A stretch of 11,577 nt of DNA from Methanomethylicus sp964513415. GTDB taxonomy: Archaea > Thermoproteota > Methanomethylicia > Methanomethylicales > Methanomethylicaceae. This document shows positions 1-6,267 of the stretch, in pieces. The translations under genes were made by a program, and so were the position numbers. A model generated the notes under the pieces. It was given only the letters and a program-made list of their open reading frames with translations. It had not been told where the DNA came from and searched no databases. The DNA is taken from positions 1 through 11,577 of the forward strand of contig CAZEMX010000060.1 in the NCBI GenBank assembly GCA_964513415.1, in the 5' to 3' direction. Numbering within the stretch: the first letter of the stretch is position 1; the number at the start of each line of letters is the position of its first letter.

Positions 1-30
1 AGGCGGTTCGCATAGCGGCCGAATATGTAA

Positions 31-1920
31 GCCGCGGCCGCGATCGAGCCGGTCCCGGTGGTCCAGCTTGATGGTTACTCGCGCATACCCGCCCAGGACG
101 TGGTCGACAGGATGGGCATCAAGGGGCAGCTCGACCCGAAGGCCGAGGGCGCAACCAAGGAGCTCTACCAGAAGGAGTTCCACGCCGCCTCGATGCGCCC
201 CGAGACCGGCAAGTACGCCGGGACCCCAGTCTGCCGGGCGAAGGACGATGTGAAGAAGGACCTCATCGCCGGCGGGAGCGCCTTCCTGATCTATGAGGTG
301 ATCAACGGACCCATCAAGTGCCGCTGCGGCAGCGAGGTGGTCGTCCACCTCCTCGGCGACCAGTGGTTCATCAACTACGGCGACGAGTCATGGAAGGTCC
401 TCGTGAGGGGGCACATCGGGGAGATGTCGCTGGTGCCTGAGGACCTCAGGCAGGAGTTCATGAACGTCGTGGACTGGCTCAAGGAGAAGGCGTGCGCAAG
501 GCGGTCAGGTCTCGGGACGCGCCTCCCGTGGGACAAGGACTGGATCATAGAGAGCCTCTCCGACTCGACGATCTACATGGCATACTACACAATCTCGAAG
601 ATCATAAACGAGCGCGGCATAGACGCCGCCCTCCTGGACGACGCCGCATTCGACTACGTATTCCTCGGGAAGGGCGACGCTGCATGCCTGAAGGTTGGTC
701 GGGATGCCGCAGATGCCATGCGCAGGGAGTTCACGTACTTCTACCCGCTCGACAGCAGGCACTCCGGCAGGGACCTCGTGCCGAACCACCTCACGTTCTT
801 CGTCTTCAACCACCTCGCCATCTTCCCGAAGGAGTACTGGCCGAGGCAGATCGCGGTCAACGGCAGCGTGCTCATGGACGGCAAGAAGATGTCGAAGTCG
901 CTGGGCAACATAATCCCGCTCAGGAAGGCGATAAAGATCTACGGGGCGGACACACTCAGGGTCTCCATACTCTCTGCCTCTGAGCTGCTCCAGGACGCAG
1001 ACTTCAGCGACACGCTGGCGAAGAGCACAAAGACCAAGCTGCAGGACTTCTACAGCCTGGCGCTGCAGTATGCCGATGCCGGCATGCTCGAACGGTCCGC
1101 ACTGGACCAGATGGACAGGTGGATGCTGAGCAGGACCCAGAAGGTGGTCCAGCAGGCGGTCTGCGCGATGGACTGCCTGAGGGTGCGCGAGGCCATCAAC
1201 GCCTCATTCTTCACGCTGCAGCAGGACCTGCAGTGGTACGTCCGGCGGAAGGGCACCTGCTGCTCGGACCCCAAGGTCCGCGCCGTCATAAAGTACGTCC
1301 TCGAGACTATAGTGAGGCTGATTGCCCCATTCGCGCCGCACATGTGCGAGGAGCTCTGGGAGCGGATGGGCGGCACCGGTTTTGTCTCGGTTGCGGGCTA
1401 CCCCGCGGTGGACCAGACGCTCGTCGACGACAGGACCGAAATATCCGAGAACTTCATCAAGGGCGTCGTCGCGGACACCTCCGAGATCACGCGTGTGACC
1501 GGGCTCGTCCCGGCCAAGATATGCTATTACGCCGCGCCCAAGTGGAAGTGGGACGCCTACCTCAAGGTGATCCAGATACTCGAATGCGGCACCGACCCGA
1601 AGCAGCTAATCCGGGAGGCCATGAAGGACCCCGAGATACGCCGCAGGGGAGGCGAAGCCGCAAAGTTCATCGGCAACGTCTCGCAGTGCGCAGTCTCCAT
1701 GCAGAAGGAGGACCGCCAGAGGCTGCTGCAGGCGGGCGGCATCGACGAACAGGAGGCGCTGAAATCCAGCCTGCCGTTCCTGTCGTCGATTTTCAGATGC
1801 GGGATCGAGGTCTACCCGGGGGAGTCGCCCGCGTTCGACCCGAAGAGGAAGGCGGGGCAGGCCTCGCCTATGCGCCCCGCAATATATGTTGAGGGCAACA
1901 CATGCTCACCCTCGAGCTGA
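31..1920 (+). CDS. leuS: Leucyl-tRNA synthetase, archaeal type, 5'-truncated and frame-broken at its left end
   Basis: Charges tRNA-Leu with leucine (EC 6.1.1.4) in the cytoplasm. Numbered from the GTG at base 58, the protein shows the end of the CP1 editing region with CRCG (88-91) and DQWF (101-104), then the catalytic-core return with GLGTRLPWD (151-159) and SDSTIYMAYY (168-177). The KMSKS signature follows at 277-281 (bases 886-900), and an anticodon-binding helical domain runs from about 350 onward. The C-terminal RPAIYVE is typical of archaeal LeuRS. Archaeal enzymes are about 950 residues, so some 330 N-terminal residues, including the HIGH motif, lie upstream. GTG 58 is not the true start, because homologous sequence runs back to base 31 in frame. 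Beyond that the frame hits TAA (28-30) and TAG (13-15), which indicates an indel or a broken gene. The 3' end overlaps the next gene by 19 bases. Confidence 0.93.
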   Translation, partial: AAAAIEPVPVVQLDGYSRIPAQDVVDRMGIKGQLDPKAEGATKELYQKEFHAASMRPETGKYAGTPVCRAKDDVKKDLIAGGSAFLIYEVINGPIKCRCGSEVVVHLLGDQWFINYGDESWKVLVRGHIGEMSLVPEDLRQEFMNVVDWLKEKACARRSGLGTRLPWDKDWIIESLSDSTIYMAYYTISKIINERGIDAALLDDAAFDYVFLGKGDAACLKVGRDAADAMRREFTYFYPLDSRHSGRDLVPNHLTFFVFNHLAIFPKEYWPRQIAVNGSVLMDGKKMSKSLGNIIPLRKAIKIYGADTLRVSILSASELLQDADFSDTLAKSTKTKLQDFYSLALQYADAGMLERSALDQMDRWMLSRTQKVVQQAVCAMDCLRVREAINASFFTLQQDLQWYVRRKGTCCSDPKVRAVIKYVLETIVRLIAPFAPHMCEELWERMGGTGFVSVAGYPAVDQTLVDDRTEISENFIKGVVADTSEITRVTGLVPAKICYYAAPKWKWDAYLKVIQILECGTDPKQLIREAMKDPEIRRRGGEAAKFIGNVSQCAVSMQKEDRQRLLQAGGIDEQEALKSSLPFLSSIFRCGIEVYPGESPAFDPKRKAGQASPMRPAIYVEGNTCSPSS

Positions 1921-2552
1921 AGAGCCAGGCGGCAGAGGACCTGCGGTACCTCCTGAACAGGGGTTACACCAGGGAGTCCGCCGTAAGGTTCGTGGGCGAC
2001 CGCTTCGCCCTGGGGAAGCCGGAGAGAATAGCGCTCTACCGGTGCGTCCACCCATCAGGGGAGGCGAGGCGCCGCTTATCCAAGCTGCTCATGCCTGAGC
2101 ATCTCCGGGGGAGGCGGCTGGCGCTCGATGGCTTCAACATCATGTGGACGATATACTGGGCAATCAACGGGCATCCGCTCCTGCTCTGCGACGACGGGGT
2201 CGTCAGGGACATCACGGTCGCAAGGGGCCGTCCTTCAGTCGAGAAGGCCGGGGCGGCGGCAGGCCCGCTCCTCTCGGCCCTCTCTGCGCTCTCGCCCTCC
2301 TCTGTTGCCCTGGTCTTCGACGAGCAGATCAGCAACAGCGGGGAGGTCTCCGCCTACCTCAACGCAAGGCTCCTCTCCTCCGGAATCGACAGCCGTTCGT
2401 CGACGTCCCGCACCGCAGACCTTGAGATATCGCGCACCGACGGGGTGGCCTGCTCCAGCGACTCCATCGTCATCGACAAGGCAAGGGAAGCTTTTGACCT
2501 GGCCGGATACGTGGTCGTCAGAATCTTGGGGATGCTTCCGACAAAAATATAA
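1902..2552 (+). CDS. DUF434 / DUF5616 PIN-like protein, function unknown
   Basis: A 216-residue protein of the archaeal DUF434 family. The N-terminal 60-70 residues form the helical DUF434 part (RGYTRESAVRFVGDRF, about 21-36; ERIALYRCV, about 42-50). A PIN-like DUF5616 domain follows. It shows LDGFNIMWTIYWAINGHPLL (about 75-94), CDDGVVRDI, an FDEQISNSGE segment near 143-152 and an ACSSDSIVID segment near 184-193. Acidic residues in these conserved positions would suit metal binding as in PIN nucleases, but no substrate is established and nuclease activity is only an inference from the fold. The ATG overlaps the leuS end by 19 bases, so the two genes are very probably co-transcribed and translationally coupled. 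The stop codon overlaps the TATA-like element of the downstream tRNA. Confidence 0.85.
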   Translation: MLTLELKSQAAEDLRYLLNRGYTRESAVRFVGDRFALGKPERIALYRCVHPSGEARRRLSKLLMPEHLRGRRLALDGFNIMWTIYWAINGHPLLLCDDGVVRDITVARGRPSVEKAGAAAGPLLSALSALSPSSVALVFDEQISNSGEVSAYLNARLLSSGIDSRSSTSRTADLEISRTDGVACSSDSIVIDKAREAFDLAGYVVVRILGMLPTKI

Positions 2553-2554
2553 AT
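2545..2554 (+). promoter_or_regulatory. TATA box for tRNA-Arg
   Basis: The A/T stretch AAATATAAAT overlaps the stop codon of the DUF434 gene and sits about 40 bases before the mature tRNA 5' end. Archaeal TATA boxes act about 25 bases upstream of initiation, so transcription would begin near 2576 and leave a leader of about 15 nt for RNase P to remove. It is an inference from position and composition. Confidence 0.6.
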
Positions 2555-2590
2555 AATACACCGGCTATCTGCATTCTAGTCCGGTTGGAT

Positions 2591-2668
2591 GGGTTCGTGG
2601 CGCAGACTGGACAGCGCGGCGGCCTCCTAAGTCGTAGGTCGGGAGTTCGAATCTCCCCGAACCCGCCA
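2591..2668 (+). tRNA. tRNA-Arg, anticodon CCU, with encoded CCA
   Basis: Folds as a complete cloverleaf read by eye. The acceptor stem is 2591-2597 (GGGTTCG) with 2658-2664 (CGAACCC). The D stem is GCGC at 2600-2603 with 2614-2617. The anticodon stem is 2619-2623 with 2631-2635, including two G-U pairs. The seven-base loop CTCCTAA at 2624-2630 puts anticodon CCT at 2626-2628, decoding AGG arginine codons. The variable loop is five bases. The T stem is 2641-2645 with 2653-2657 around the loop TTCGAAT. The discriminator base is G (2665) and CCA is encoded at 2666-2668. No intron is present. Confidence 0.96.
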
Positions 2669-2721
2669 TTTTATAATCAACAACCCTTGAGCGCTTGCCG
2701 CACCCGGCTGCCCGCCTTGCC

Positions 2722-3561
2722 TCAGCCTCTCTTGACGCCAACCATGAGCAGGCTCGCGTGCCCATCAATCACCTTGTCGTACGACTCGAGCTTCAAGGAG
2801 AGTATGCTCAGTACCGGCAGGATGATGGTTGCGAGAATCCCTGTGATTTTGGTGCGCCAGCCGGATGGCATATACTCCTTCGGCCATGCCTTCAGGTCCC
2901 TGTACCAGAGCTTCATCAGCCTTCCCGATGCCGCGGGCGTATAGTAGAAGTAGTCCTCGATATCGAAGCCCTGCTCGCGGAGCTTCGCCTCCAGCGCCTC
3001 CCTCGTGAAGTGCCTCCGGTGACCGATGAGGCTGTCGAAATCCTCCCCGAACCAGTATGGGTAGTTGGGGGTCGGTACTGAGATCACGAACCTGCCGCCG
3101 GTGCGGAGGACCCTCCGGGCCGCCCCTATCGCGGCAATGTCATCCGCAACGTGCTCCAGGACGTCGATGAGGAGCACCTGCCCGACGCTGCCGTCCTTAA
3201 GTGTCGCAAGCGTCTGGGCGTCGTCAATGCCTGCCATCATGATGCCCTCGAGCCCCAACACCCTGATGTTTCTCCTCATCGCTTCGTGCTCCGCCTCGGT
3301 GTATGCCAGCGCGGTGATAGGCGTGCGGAAGTACGGCGCAAGTTCGATCGACAGCCATCCGTCGGCGGCGCCCGCCTCGATAGTCGGCGTCACCCTCCCG
3401 AAGACGCTCTTTATCGCGACAATCCTCGGCACGGCATGGAGGTCAGGGGCCCTCGTCACGATGCTCTTCAGCTCCGACGGCCTTGATGCAGCCCTGATGA
3501 GTAGCCTGTTGGTTGCTGCCCATGCCTGCCCGAATGACCTCTTTATAAATTGCACCACCAT
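2722..3561 (-). CDS. Class I SAM-dependent methyltransferase, possibly membrane-associated
   Basis: A 279-residue protein with a Rossmann methyltransferase core of the Methyltransf_11/23 kind. Motif I is IEAGAADGWLS (about 61-71), weaker than the usual E-x-G-x-G-x-G. The post-core strand is LLIDVLEHVADD (130-141), and LRTGGRFVISVP (152-163) leads into a Pro/Tyr-rich GHRRHFT segment (180-186). Such proteins often act on small molecules, lipids or glycan carriers, but nothing here fixes the substrate. Residues 239-257 are strongly hydrophobic (TGILATIILPVLSILSLKL), so the C-terminus may attach to or insert in the membrane. The N-terminal 55 residues are basic and precede the core. It stands alone, facing away from trm5, with its 3' end toward the tRNA gene. 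No close family was recognised. Confidence 0.82.
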   Translation of the reverse strand: MVVQFIKRSFGQAWAATNRLLIRAASRPSELKSIVTRAPDLHAVPRIVAIKSVFGRVTPTIEAGAADGWLSIELAPYFRTPITALAYTEAEHEAMRRNIRVLGLEGIMMAGIDDAQTLATLKDGSVGQVLLIDVLEHVADDIAAIGAARRVLRTGGRFVISVPTPNYPYWFGEDFDSLIGHRRHFTREALEAKLREQGFDIEDYFYYTPAASGRLMKLWYRDLKAWPKEYMPSGWRTKITGILATIILPVLSILSLKLESYDKVIDGHASLLMVGVKRG

Positions 3562-3761
3562 TCTTAATACAGTGTCCTTCTTCTGACGACATTATTAACT
3601 GTTATCTGTGAAGGTGCCCGCACGTCGCCGGAACAGGGCCGGGCCTCGCCGTCCACGCCCCAAAATGGGCTGATGTGTCGCCTTCGTAAGGGTATATATG
3701 CCGCATCCGGATATTGAGCAGTGCGGCACCATCATCTGGAAACCGAAGCGGGCTGTATGCC
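3562..3761. other. Spacer between divergent methyltransferase and trm5 genes
   Basis: About 200 bases, the longest spacer in the window. It contains the trm5 TATA box (3691-3700). On the minus strand there is an A/T-rich stretch near 3589-3600 (AGTTAATAATG), about 30 bases from the methyltransferase start, that could be its promoter. I see no convincing small ORF, tRNA, C/D-box RNA or repeat in the rest. Confidence 0.55.
3691..3700 (+). promoter_or_regulatory. TATA box of trm5
   Basis: The motif GGTATATATG is the clearest TATA element in this spacer. Transcription about 25 bases on (near 3721) would begin after the upstream TTG codon at 3714, which supports the ATG at 3762 as the real start and gives a leader of about 40 nt. 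Confidence 0.65.
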
Positions 3762-4838
3762 ATGATAAATGATCTCTGCCTGAAGACCGACCGGCGCTCC
3801 GGCGAAGCGGTGAAGCGCGCCTTGGCCAGGGCGGGCATCCTCGACCGCTCGAGGCGGATTGCCCCGGAAGGTGACTGCCTGTTGCTGCCGATAACCGCCG
3901 AGCCGCAGGGCGAGGCGCTGGGCTCGCTCTCCGGATTGGGCGCATTCGAGATCCTCCACAGCGAGCTGCCGAGGCCTCAGGCCGCAAGGCCCTCCCTCCG
4001 TGACCTCCTTGAAGGCGGCCTCCCGCAGGGGCTTATGGGCATGCTGCCCAAGTCCTACGACGTGCTGGGCAGCCTCATCCTACTTGAACCCCTGCCCGAC
4101 GCGCTGGCCCCATACCTCCAGGAGATAGGCGAGGCGCTACTGGCACTCAACAGGGGGGCGCGCACCGTCCTGCTGAAGACGGGGAAGGTGGACGGCGTCT
4201 TCAGGGTCCCCTCCTACGCGCTCGTGGCGGGGGAAGACCGGAGGGACACCGTCAGCACGGAGTATGGCGTGAGGCTGAGGGTGGACGTCTCGAAGGCGTA
4301 CTACTCCCCGCGGCTCGGGTGCGAGAGGGACCGGGTCGCATCCCTCGTGGGCGACGGTGAGACCGTCGTGGACATGTTCGCCGGCGTTGGGCCATTCTCC
4401 ATATTGATAGCGAGGCGCTGCAGGGCGAAGGTGTACTCCATTGACATCAACCCCGACGCGATAGCCCTCCTCCGGGAGAATATGACCCTGAATAAGCTGA
4501 GGGGCGGGGTGGTGCCAATACTTGGCGACGCCGCGGTGGCCGCCGCTTCCCTCGCGGGGGTTGCAGACCGCGTGATAATGAACCTGCCGAAGTCGTCCCT
4601 GGCGTTCCTTGACTCTGCACTTAGCGTGCTGAAGGCGGGCGGCGGTACCATACACCTGTATGTCTTTGCATCCGGCGAACCCGTCCGGGGGGCACTGGCG
4701 CTGCTTGAGGGCCGCGCCTATCCTCCCGGAGTATCCTGCTCAGTTGAACGCGTGAGGACCGTCAAGGAGGTGGCTCCGAAGGAGTATCAGGTGGCGCTCG
4801 ACCTCCGGATTACGAAGAACTGCGCACAAAAATTGTGA
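3762..4838 (+). CDS. trm5: tRNA (guanine(37)-N1)-methyltransferase, aTrm5 family
   Basis: Transfers methyl from SAM to N1 of G37 next to the anticodon (EC 2.1.1.228), preventing +1 frameshifting; in archaea m1G37 is also the precursor of wyosine derivatives on tRNA-Phe. The 358 residues include an N-terminal D1-like domain (KTDRRSGEAVKRALARAGILD, about 8-28, through EGDCLLLPI). A D2 region carries EYGVRLRVDVSKAYYSPRLG (167-186) with the conserved SPR and ER. The SAM motif is DMFAGVGPFSI (204-214), then YSIDINP and the NLPK motif (274-277). The D1 domain points to the Trm5b-like subtype rather than the shorter Trm5a/Taw22 form. The open frame extends to a TTG at 3714, but ATG 3762 is preferred because the TATA box lies too near the TTG and homology begins with the D1 sequence. 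It is transcribed alone. Confidence 0.93.
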   Translation: MINDLCLKTDRRSGEAVKRALARAGILDRSRRIAPEGDCLLLPITAEPQGEALGSLSGLGAFEILHSELPRPQAARPSLRDLLEGGLPQGLMGMLPKSYDVLGSLILLEPLPDALAPYLQEIGEALLALNRGARTVLLKTGKVDGVFRVPSYALVAGEDRRDTVSTEYGVRLRVDVSKAYYSPRLGCERDRVASLVGDGETVVDMFAGVGPFSILIARRCRAKVYSIDINPDAIALLRENMTLNKLRGGVVPILGDAAVAAASLAGVADRVIMNLPKSSLAFLDSALSVLKAGGGTIHLYVFASGEPVRGALALLEGRAYPPGVSCSVERVRTVKEVAPKEYQVALDLRITKNCAQKL

Positions 4839-4870
4839 TTGTTTGAATCCGACCTTAATAAGGAAAAACT

Positions 4871-4878
4871 CTTATAAA
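4871..4878 (+). promoter_or_regulatory. TATA box of the response regulator gene
   Basis: CTTATAAA lies in an A/T-rich patch (4854-4880) after trm5. Initiation near 4901 would give a leader of about 28 nt before ATG 4929. It also implies that an upstream in-frame TTG at 4884 is not used. Confidence 0.6.
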
Positions 4879-4928
4879 CTGTATTGGACGTATGTATATT
4901 AGCACTTCTGAGCCAAGCGTGGTCTATT

Positions 4929-5387
4929 ATGAACAGCGATAAAAAGCGTATACTGGTTATCGATGACGATGAGGATATCCTTGAGACTCTGCACTCGTTA
5001 CTCGTCAGGAAAGGCTACGACGCAATAACCGCGAATTCGGGTGCAGCAGCCATCGAGAGGTCTGAAGAGTCAGTCATCAACTTGGCGCTCATCGACATTG
5101 TGCTTCCTGACATGGAGGGCACGCAGCTGCTCCAGAAGCTGAAGCCCAGGGTGCCGAGGACCAGGAAGATCATAATCACCGGGCACGCTGCGCTGGACAA
5201 CGCCATCAAGGCGGTCAATCTTGGTGCAGACGCGTATCTTATGAAGCCTGTCAACCCGCAGGAGCTGCTCAGGATAGTCGATGAACAGCTCACCCAGCAG
5301 CAGGAAGATACCGCCATCACCCAGGAGAAGATCTCGTCATACGTGGCGACGAGGGCAAAGCAACTGGAAGAGGCGAAAAAAAAGTAG
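4929..5387 (+). CDS. Single-domain response regulator (CheY-like receiver)
   Basis: A 152-residue cytoplasmic receiver of two-component signalling that would accept phosphate from a histidine kinase. All active-site residues are present: acidic pocket D12-D13-D14, phosphoacceptor D56 in LALIDIVLPDMEG, switch T84 in IIITGHAA, and K106-P107 in YLMKPVNP. Instead of a DNA-binding domain, the receiver is followed by about 40 charged and Gln-rich residues (QLTQQQEDTAITQ then AKQLEEAKKK) that look helical and perhaps coiled-coil. Output is therefore likely through protein contact. ATG 4929 is chosen over TTG 4884 because receiver homology starts just after it (KKRILVIDDDEDI). No kinase gene is in the window. 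The next gene, a small putative output-domain protein, begins 35 to 68 bases later on the same strand. Confidence 0.93.
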   Translation: MNSDKKRILVIDDDEDILETLHSLLVRKGYDAITANSGAAAIERSEESVINLALIDIVLPDMEGTQLLQKLKPRVPRTRKIIITGHAALDNAIKAVNLGADAYLMKPVNPQELLRIVDEQLTQQQEDTAITQEKISSYVATRAKQLEEAKKK

Positions 5388-5455
5388 CGGGATGAGATGG
5401 TGAGGCATGTTAGCGCAAGCGTTTGCATGAGGATTCGCGCGGAGTTGCATCCCCT

Positions 5456-5713
5456 GTGAGCGATTTTGTGGAAAGGGCCAGCCAATGTGCGGACAAGGAC
5501 GAGCTCGAGAAGTCCGTTACCGGCAGCCTCAAGGACTTGTTTGGCGAGCCGGCGGCGTCCTCCATAATCTACCATCTTGGGGGGTCGAATGTCCTACGGG
5601 ACCCGAAGTCGCTCAAGGCCCAAATTGATGCCATCTTCGGAATCGGCGCCAACATAATCCTCGCGCAGATCCTCAAAGACCTGGAGGCCCCCTACAGGCC
5701 ACGAAGGCGTTGA
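5456..5713 (+). CDS. Small protein resembling the NitrOD5 output domain of thaumarchaea
   Basis: An 85-residue protein from GTG 5456 (SD-like GGAG at 5441-5444), or 96 residues from TTG 5423. Residues about 16-76 read like one compact helical domain: ELEKSVTGSLKDLFG, SSIIYHLGGSNVLRDPKSL, then AIFGIGANIILAQILKDLE. The pattern of a helix, 'IIYHL', and then 'IFGxGA' followed by a helix resembles the NitrOD5 domain, found in thaumarchaeal signalling proteins. This is recalled from family knowledge and was not searched. The basic tail RPRRR could touch nucleic acid or be disordered. It lies just after the response regulator on the same strand, so the two probably form a signalling pair in which receiver and output are separate polypeptides. 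No molecular function is known. Confidence 0.72.
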   Translation: MSDFVERASQCADKDELEKSVTGSLKDLFGEPAASSIIYHLGGSNVLRDPKSLKAQIDAIFGIGANIILAQILKDLEAPYRPRRR

Positions 5714-5777
5714 GCGGGACAAGCCAAGGCAAGTTAATCCAGGCACGCCGGCGCTAGGCCCGATCCCTGTGTGCAGC

Positions 5778-6236
5778 CTAGGGCTTTCGCCCGACCACTT
5801 CTATCCTTATCCTGGCGACCGTGTCTGGCTTCTGCAGCTCGGCGATCAGCCTCCTGTCAAGGTCAATAGCCGCCTTGTCCGCAGAAACCATGAGCGTCCT
5901 GCCGCAGACGTAGCCACTCTTCCTCGTCACCATCTCCGTTCCGCTCTCGAACCCGAGCAGCCTGTGCCCCCTCCCGGATATCCTCTCCGAGAACCCCCCT
6001 GCCTCGATGGTGATCGCGACCTCTGCGTTCTCATCCCTCGCCGCCTCCTTGAGGTCCTCCGGCAGCTCCGAGAGGCCCAGTTCGCACATGGTTGCCACTA
6101 TGCAGTCCGCGACACGGGACCTGATCTCCTCCTTCGTTACCTCTACTGTAGTGGGGTGGAGCGCCGTCACCCTGCTGTCGCCGTAAGCGAGGAACTCAAC
6201 AGATGGCAACCCAAAGACCAATCCTTTTAGGGTCAC
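5778..6236 (-). CDS. DUF371 family protein, archaeal, function unknown
   Basis: A 152-residue protein that matches the archaeal DUF371 family as I recall it. Typical segments are FLAYGDSRVTALHPTTVEVT (about 15-34), RVADCIVATMCELGLSELP (about 41-59), the glycine-rich GRGHRLLGF (about 88-96) and TRKSGYVCGRTLMVSADKAA (104-123). It is predicted to be soluble, with no signal peptide or membrane segment and no recognised catalytic motif; many archaea keep one copy. The annotated start is GTG 6236, but an in-frame TTG at 6221 lies about 25 bases from the shared A/T element at 6241-6249 and could be a leaderless start. It is divergent to pcm and convergent with the response-regulator pair. Confidence 0.85.
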   Translation of the reverse strand: MTLKGLVFGLPSVEFLAYGDSRVTALHPTTVEVTKEEIRSRVADCIVATMCELGLSELPEDLKEAARDENAEVAITIEAGGFSERISGRGHRLLGFESGTEMVTRKSGYVCGRTLMVSADKAAIDLDRRLIAELQKPDTVARIRIEVVGRKP

Positions 6237-6240
6237 GCCT

Positions 6241-6249
6241 GCATAAATC
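6241..6249. promoter_or_regulatory. Shared TATA-like element between DUF371 and pcm
   Basis: GCATAAATC reads as a TATA-like box on the plus strand and as GATTTATGC on the minus strand. It lies about 23 bases before TTG 6268 of pcm and about 25 bases from TTG 6221 of the DUF371 gene. Only about 31 bases separate the annotated starts, so the two promoters must overlap. The bidirectional use is inferred from spacing. Confidence 0.45.
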
Positions 6250-6267
6250 CTTTAGAGCTGCGGTCTC

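Noticed and set aside
2669..2680. TTTTATAA after the tRNA as a terminator
   Set aside because: Only four T in a row; plausible but too short to support as a separate feature.
3065..3586. 173-residue plus-strand frame opposite the methyltransferase
   Set aside because: Low-complexity Ser/Ala/Thr composition and complete overlap with a gene that has methyltransferase motifs.
3600..3690. Possible C/D-box small RNA in the spacer before trm5
   Set aside because: A single CTGATG-like string occurs but no paired C and D boxes at proper spacing.
3714..3761. TTG-started extension of trm5
   Set aside because: The TATA box at 3691-3700 would place the transcript start after the TTG, and the extra residues lack family similarity.
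4884..4928. TTG-started extension of the response regulator
   Set aside because: The added 15 residues precede the receiver fold without any motif and fall within the expected promoter/leader region.
5782..5793. GGGC-GAAA-GCCC hairpin near the DUF371 stop codon (minus strand)
   Set aside because: Four base pairs only, inside the coding sequence and with no following T run; too weak to call a terminator.
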